From assembly GCF_035582795.1 (NCBI RefSeq), contig NC_134368.1, positions 30,192,501 through 30,256,500 on the forward strand: 64,000 nt of DNA. The letters are read 5' to 3'. The stretch is from Mycteria americana. Its lineage: Eukaryota > Chordata > Aves > Ciconiiformes > Ciconiidae. The notes beneath the pieces are model-generated. The model did no database searches. It was not told where the DNA came from and saw only the letters and a program-made list of their open reading frames with translations. Shown one piece after another: positions 11,871 to 64,000 of this stretch; position 1 is the first letter of the stretch; every line of letters begins with the position of its first letter. Position numbers and translations under genes: made by a program.

Positions 11871-14800
11871 ACCTGAGAGCTGGAGGGGTGTGCTGCTTGT
11901 TGCAAACCTCTTGAAGCAAAGCTCTCATGCCAAGAGACAAGTGTCGCCTGAAGCTGCGAATGACAGAGCAAATGCCCCACCCCCATGAGACATCGGCTTT
12001 TAAGACTTGCATTTTGATGCAGTTGTCCCCTCTGCCCTGTCTCTGCATCCAGAGATGTCGAGTCCAACTGAAGGCCGGCTCTGCGTACATAACGGAGCTC
12101 GCAAGCACCATCCGAGAACGATAAAGTCAACAGGACAAAAAGCATGGTTGATGGGCAGAAGCGGGTGCAGAAGCGGCTCCGGACCCTCCCAGGAGCCACA
12201 GAGAGCTGTCGCTGGCACCACCACTGGATTCCGAGATGACATTTGTAACACAGAAAGGCTTCCAGTTTGTACTGTGCATGTTTTAGTGCTTCTGAAATGC
12301 TATCATTCAAAACGTGAGTTAGAAAACACCCAAAAAATGGGAATAACCACCTCGACATGAACAGGGCTTCTATCCCCAGTAACCACTCTTGGCTATCAGT
12401 GAGGATGATACCCCTCAGACATATATAAACAAACTCTATATACAAGACAAATACTTCTTCCTAGCTTTTTTCCAGCTTCTTCTCCAGATATCTTTATTTC
12501 CATACCTTCGGATTTAGGCCCTGTCACTTTTTGTTTGTGTGCAAACTTTATGGGGCAGAGAGTGGGCGCTCTGTGCTTCTGGAGTGCCACTGTACATAAA
12601 TCCTGCTCATGGTAATTCAGTCCTGCTTTTTCTTTCTTTTTTTTTTTTTTTGCAAAGTCCCCTCTGGAGGAAAGCAGTGTTTAAAACAAAATTGCACAAA
12701 TAATAGGAAAAGCATGGAAAGAGACATGAGCAAGAGCATTTATGCAAGGTCTTCAAATTGCTTAGTGTAACACAAGTATTTCATGCTGTAATGCTGATAA
12801 AAAGAGGAATCGAACCATAATTCATTACTTATTACAGTATTTTACAGAGATTACTTAGCCCTATCAAAAATTACAATAAGAACAAATGGAAACTGAAATC
12901 TAAGAGGTGCAGTACATGGCTCAGACTGCAAAGCCAGCTTGGCCTTGGATGGAGGATGACTTCTCTTCAGCAGTAGTACTGTGAATTCCAAACCCCAAAC
13001 CAATCTTGACTCCCAATCTCATACTAAATTTCCTCAAGTAGGGGAGCCATTCAGACTGCAGTTACACAACTACAGGATTCAGCCACAGTGTTCAGCACAC
13101 AGAGAAAGCCTAAGCCGAGTTCTGTTTTTGTTGGCAATTTTATGGAAATCACTGCATGAGAAACAATTACTTAGATTAAATAATACTTGGTTGAATAAAG
13201 CCGCAGTTCTCTCAGAGTACGGCTTATTTCTAGACAGCTGCCATTTAGCCTACCTTATGACTGACTTTAGTATATCACAGAGCTCATATTGATACACTAT
13301 CCATACCAGAAACTTGTTTTCTGGTAGCATGGCATATAAAAATTTTAATGCAGAGTCCAAATAATTCATTAACATGTAACCATTAGTGGAAAGAAGCAAG
13401 CATGTTTCATCTTATAACTAATTTGACTTCACTTGATTTTTCTCTAATTTTTACCTTGCTTTTCCCTTCCTAGTAAATACCGACCACTACACTACCTTCA
13501 TTTTATAATTCTTTAGAGCGATTGATTGATTTAATTGAATGATAAGGACAGACACAAATACAAATTTACATTCATGAAGCAAGAAAAGGGAGCGACTTAA
13601 ATGCCCACAGATAACAACTGGTAATGGGATGAAATCAAAGCAGAAGACGGATACCTGAACTAAATGAAACTGAGGACAGGGTTGCCCACAGACTGTCCAC
13701 ACAAGTACACTCCACCCTAAAGCACGCACCAGAGAGCAGCTACCACACACATCAAGCTTCCACTGCCTGGCACAGGAACGTCCTTCAGACCAAGCGTCTC
13801 TGTGCTCTAACCCCACAACACACAGGCTCATCAGTCTCAGAAAAGCTGCCATACAGCAGATACGCTTTGGAGCCAGAACTACAGAGATTATAAACTCAGA
13901 GTTCAGGGCTTTAAAGCCACATTCAGGCACAGAAGCTTTTAAGAACAAATTTTGGTGCTATCTGCATAGCAACATTTCCTTCTCTAGTAATTAAGGTCAG
14001 GACAAATGTCTAATAAATCAGCTATATTTCCCCATATGAGGCCAAAAAACCCACCTACTAAGTCAATTCCCATTTGTTTCATCTTAATCTACTTCCCCAA
14101 CCCACTCTCACAATTTTGTCAGAGCGGTAACATGAAGGAACGTGATTACGTAGTTCCAGCATTAATCTGTGCAGTAAGAGCTGTCACTGCCAGAGAAGGG
14201 AACAAAAAGCATGCCTAAAACTTCCACTGCAGTATGTCACTCGTCATTACCCAGGAGAAGTTTGCTGCTTTACTACACCAGTCCTTGAGAACAAACAATT
14301 CTTCAAGTTGTTTTTGATGCGTTTATTGTCTGACTTGGATTTTACATTAAATTAACACACACAATGGCTTTGTTATTGTTACAGGGAACAAACTTGTCCA
14401 AGGAATTTCCAATCCAAAATACATTGACAACTTGTAAGCACCTTGGTTCAGCAGAAAGATGAGAGCTCACGAGAATGCATTCAGAATCAGGAAAAGCCCC
14501 CCCCTCCCCCCCGCAAGTTTTCTCATTTTACACACAGCTAAATATTCTGCATGTTAAGTATCCTCATCATCAGGCTTCTCGCTCTATAATTTCCCTTCAA
14601 CAGCAGGTCAGATTTTATAATCTGTTTCAATGTATACTTATCAATATGCATTTTTTGGTAAACTGTTAACATTCAAAATATTTGCTCATTACATTATGTA
14701 ACAGTACAATATATTTAAATTGCTGAAAAAAACCCTACCTTCAGTTCAATACTCCCTTCCTAGAATTACCATCTTTCATGTATACTGAATAGCAGGTGAT

Positions 14801-16859
14801 TTTATCTGTACCGTTTACTTCAAAGGTTGTCATGCTTGCAACATGCAGCTCCAACCAAAAGAAAAAGGCAAAAAATTAACAGTAAAAGTAATTTTAAAAA
14901 ACAAACAGAAACCAGTGATTTATTGAACTGCAGATTGCTCGAACCCCCACACTTTTTTATGCCGAGAAACAAATATCTGGTTCAGCAGGCAGACCAACAG
15001 AGTGCAAATGACTCAGATGGTTGGATAAGATATACAGAACTATTTTCAATAAAATTTCAAAAATAGGTATGTCTCGCATATGCAAGGTTCAAGAGAGACA
15101 CAAATCCTTTAAGAAAGGGAATATGCCTACTCATACACACATTTGTATGAATGGAATTAATTTTTAAAGATTGGTGTGCTTTCTTATTATAATAAAGATG
15201 ATCAATAAGAAGCAAGTCTCTTCCTCACCAATATTTCACACAAATACTGCAAAATATGCAGAAAAGAACACTAGGAACTACATCAAACAGGTAACTCAAA
15301 TGCAGTTCATTTTTATAGCTCTGGAGAAAGAAATTTCTTCTCTTTGCTGTAGAGGCAAGAAGAAACTTTACATTGTACTTGTTTTAAAGAAAAAGCTAGC
15401 AGTAAATAGAAAAATGAGTTATAGTCATGTAAGATAAAAGCTGTTTCCACAATGGTCTCATTCATGTTGATCTGCATATTTCAGCTAGAAAGGTATCTTT
15501 TTGTATTTTTGGACAATACATCATGTTTTACTTCAGCTGAACAAAAATCTCTCTTCTTTTTCTCTCAGTGACAGGAAAGTTACTGGCATAAGCAGTCACA
15601 TAACAACATCACTTCACGGTTAAAGAAACAACGCTTATATATGGAATTATCTTCCAGGCATTAATATTATAGAAAAGAGTTAAAGTAACAATATGGAAAA
15701 CGGTTTATACTAGATTTAAGAGATGCATATCTTATACGAGAAAATAAGAGAATTCAACACAGATGCAACTATGATTGCCTAGTGTAATTTCAATTAATCT
15801 ACAACTTTACATACTAATGGCCTCACACATCATGACAGAAGTAGTATTCATTTCTAAAAATCAATTAGAAAAAAACCCCATAAAATACTATCAAATAGCA
15901 CCAATCCATGCTAAATATTGCCAAGTTTTCCTTACCTCTCTTCTCTTTCACCAAACTTAGGTGAAAAATTGAACAGAAAGTGATTTTCTCCCCATTTTGT
16001 CAATCTACGCAATCTAAAAGCTACTGCCTTTTGCAGCTTCTCTATTTTTTTTCTGCTGCTGAACCATAATTACCATTGGGTATCAGCTCAAGTTAATACT
16101 GGGTCCCTTTACAAGTGGGCCAAAATCAACCAAAAGAGCTTTCAAATAAACGGCAGTCTTCTCTACTAATTCATACAAATGGTCCCGCTGCTTTTGCAGG
16201 ATTTGTGAAGAAATTATATGCCTGAATTACAAGGGCAACCTGGTGCTCTTTGGCTTTGTACCTCATCTTCCACAGGATCTTGTGAGCACTTTTCAGTTAC
16301 CCACAATGCTCCAGTATCAGCATAAAATTTCCAGCACAGGTTTCAAAATTCAGTTTTCTGATTTCCCCCACCCCTGAATTTAACTTGCATTATTAGCTTC
16401 TCTAATAATCCTGACGCTGTGTAAACCTTTCAGTTCTACCAACCAACAGTGATATCCCAAAAGCAAGGTATTCTAAACTGTCAGTAAGAAAATATTTAAA
16501 CATTCAAAAGATTAGCTAGATAGTTTATACATGATTAGCAAGCACCATCCAGATGGCTTCAGAATGACATATAATTGTATTGTTACACTATTCAATTACG
16601 TTTTTGCACACCTATGCAAATATTCAGATGTGACGTTTATCTATACAAATAGTCAAGTGATGCTCTAAATTCAATTTCAAATTGCTTTTCTGCTGTTGGC
16701 AATGGGGGCGGTGATGAGAACACCTCCCTGAAGCTACTTCACATCCATGTTTAGCGTATGCATCTGCCCACTAAATGAAGTTTTCAATTGGTTTGATTGT
16801 GAGGAAACAAGGGGGGGGGGGGGGATGACGGACGACGACAACCAAAAAACAAACCCCAC
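11871..16859. other. Spacer between the CpG-island promoter and the NFXL1 3' end
   Basis: About 5 kb, AT-rich. The 153-codon minus-strand frame at 13487-13948 has no recognisable domain and is likely chance. A C-rich stretch occurs near 14500-14513. Confidence 0.6.
16811..16824. repeat. G14 homopolymer
   Basis: Run of 14 G on the plus strand, just beyond the predicted NFXL1 cleavage site. Confidence 0.95.
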
Positions 16860-17455
16860 AGTCTGTAAGGGGGCTCATTTTATTGTTTGACAGTTGACTT
16901 GAAAGATAGTTCATATTTCCTTTCTCTGAACAAAGTTCTGACATGAGGCCCCAGAATATTCAAGCCTAAGTGGTCTGAAGTTTCCTGTTAGTTGTTATAA
17001 TTAAAACTGACATGAAACACAGAAATTATTGTGTGATACAACATAAAGACTAGCATAAGAATACTAATCTTTGATAAACCACTAAATTGCTTTTACAGGA
17101 AACAAATATTCAAGAAAGCATTTTACACTAAGCTATTTTTAATATTATGAAATGGAGACAAGGAAAAGTAACACAATATATTAATAGAAGAGATGTTAAC
17201 GGATCTCAGTCAGACGAATTACATCAGCACTTCAGTGTAGACTAAAATCTACTATTATTTTCAGTGTCTGAATTCAGTTTTCTGCTGTGAATGTAATAAC
17301 ACAAAAGATGACATTTCTTCCCTCCTCTGCACTTTTCTTGGCAAACAGTATACATGCATAATCTATGCATATTAAGTTCTGTTACACACAGACTAACATT
17401 CTAGGAATAATAGCTACCTAAAGCCTGACTGAGGTATATTAAATATTGAGTTGTT
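16860..17455 (-). other. NFXL1: NFXL1 3' untranslated region (predicted)
   Basis: Sequence from the stop codon to the first canonical poly(A) signal on the minus strand. AT-rich, no open frame in phase. The distal end is placed about 20 nt past the signal and is approximate; longer forms from distal signals (for example 14322-14327) cannot be excluded. Confidence 0.65.
16879..16884 (-). terminator. NFXL1 poly(A) signal AATAAA
   Basis: AATAAA on the minus strand is the first canonical signal after the stop. A U/G-rich stretch follows within 30-50 nt (TGTGGGGTTTGTTTTTTGG), the usual downstream element. A C14 run in the transcript sense (G14 on the plus strand, 16811-16824) lies just beyond. 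Confidence 0.7.
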
Positions 17456-63525
<46,070 letters not shown>

Positions 63526-64000
63526 CTATTAAGAGAACAGAATAATGATGATTAACACCATGACAGTTAATCATAACATCACATTCAGTTCTATATAGTT
63601 TCAACTGTCTTTTTCTTTAAAGAGCTTGCTGATAGTATGTTTTTAAGGGCAGTACGTTGCTACATTTTCAATACCACACAAGAAGAGATAAATTGTATTT
63701 TCTTCTTTACTGTGCATTATCCGTAAAATTCACAGCAGGAATTATTATCTGTCAATTACTGCTGACAAATCCAACCAAACATACTAGAATATATGCATCT
63801 ATAATGCTGCTTTACAAAAAGGATACTTAAAATCCCACACACACACATCCCACACAAACACAACTTTCATAGCGTGAGGGAGAAAGAAAAAAAAAATCAG
63901 GCAATTCTTGACAAGAGCAATTGTTGTAATTTGCTGATACCCTTACACATACCTCTCGCAGCTTTTGGTATTTTTTAAATTATGACTTGTATTGATCTCC
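63526..64000 (-). other. NFXL1 intron 1 (partial)
   Basis: Runs off the window. Contains a short AC run near 63838-63848 and no exon. Confidence 0.7.

Noticed and set aside
9081..11914. Many long open frames (up to about 280 codons) on both strands
   Set aside because: High-GC CpG-island sequence keeps stops rare in all frames; compositions are Arg/Pro/Gly/Ala-rich, no domains, and several start at GTG rather than ATG.
13487..13948. 153-codon minus-strand frame
   Set aside because: No similarity recognised, hydrophobic and Cys-rich without pattern, no promoter or splice context.

Overview
The window looks like bird nuclear DNA. It carries CR1 LINE copies whose 3' end has the tandem ATTCTGTG octamer, LTRs that match widespread avian ERVL-type LTRs, CpG-island promoters and small exons in long introns. 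No prokaryotic, plasmid or organellar features are present. The species cannot be named from the sequence.

The right three quarters (about 16.86-64.0 kb) is one minus-strand gene, which I identify as NFXL1 (nuclear transcription factor, X-box binding-like 1). I traced 21 coding exons from the acceptor at 63525 to the stop at 17456. All 20 introns are GT-AG and every phase joins. Together they encode about 833 residues without a stop or frameshift: an acidic N-terminal segment, a RING/PHD-like finger, a long run of NF-X1-type zinc fingers, a basic/charged helical stretch and a C-terminal hydrophobic (probably membrane) segment. Only the 5' coding exon (about 78 residues by comparison with the mammalian protein), the 5' UTR and the promoter lie beyond 64000. 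A good poly(A) signal at 16879-16884 gives a 3' UTR of about 0.6 kb.

The left quarter (1-16.8 kb) lies 3' of NFXL1. It holds a large CpG island (about 9.1-11.9 kb) with a candidate minus-strand first coding exon (10658-10732), and a smaller CpG island (about 5.85-6.5 kb) with a TATA box and GC box on the minus strand. In mammals CORIN lies directly 3' of NFXL1 on the same strand, so the candidate exon is provisionally the 5' end of CORIN. That assignment rests on position, not recognised protein similarity. Left of it are a near-complete ERVL-type solo LTR (about 4.42-5.29 kb) and a young CR1 3' end (727-1385).

The NFXL1 introns contain several older CR1-type relics, an internally deleted LTR, a possible ancient LTR pair, homopolymer tracts and one microsatellite. 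The most notable local observations are a CR1 reverse-transcriptase relic that runs up to a splice donor, a 22-nt microexon in a zinc-finger gene, and a hairpin just upstream of a splice acceptor. I found no CRISPR array, tRNA, rRNA or novel multi-gene system.
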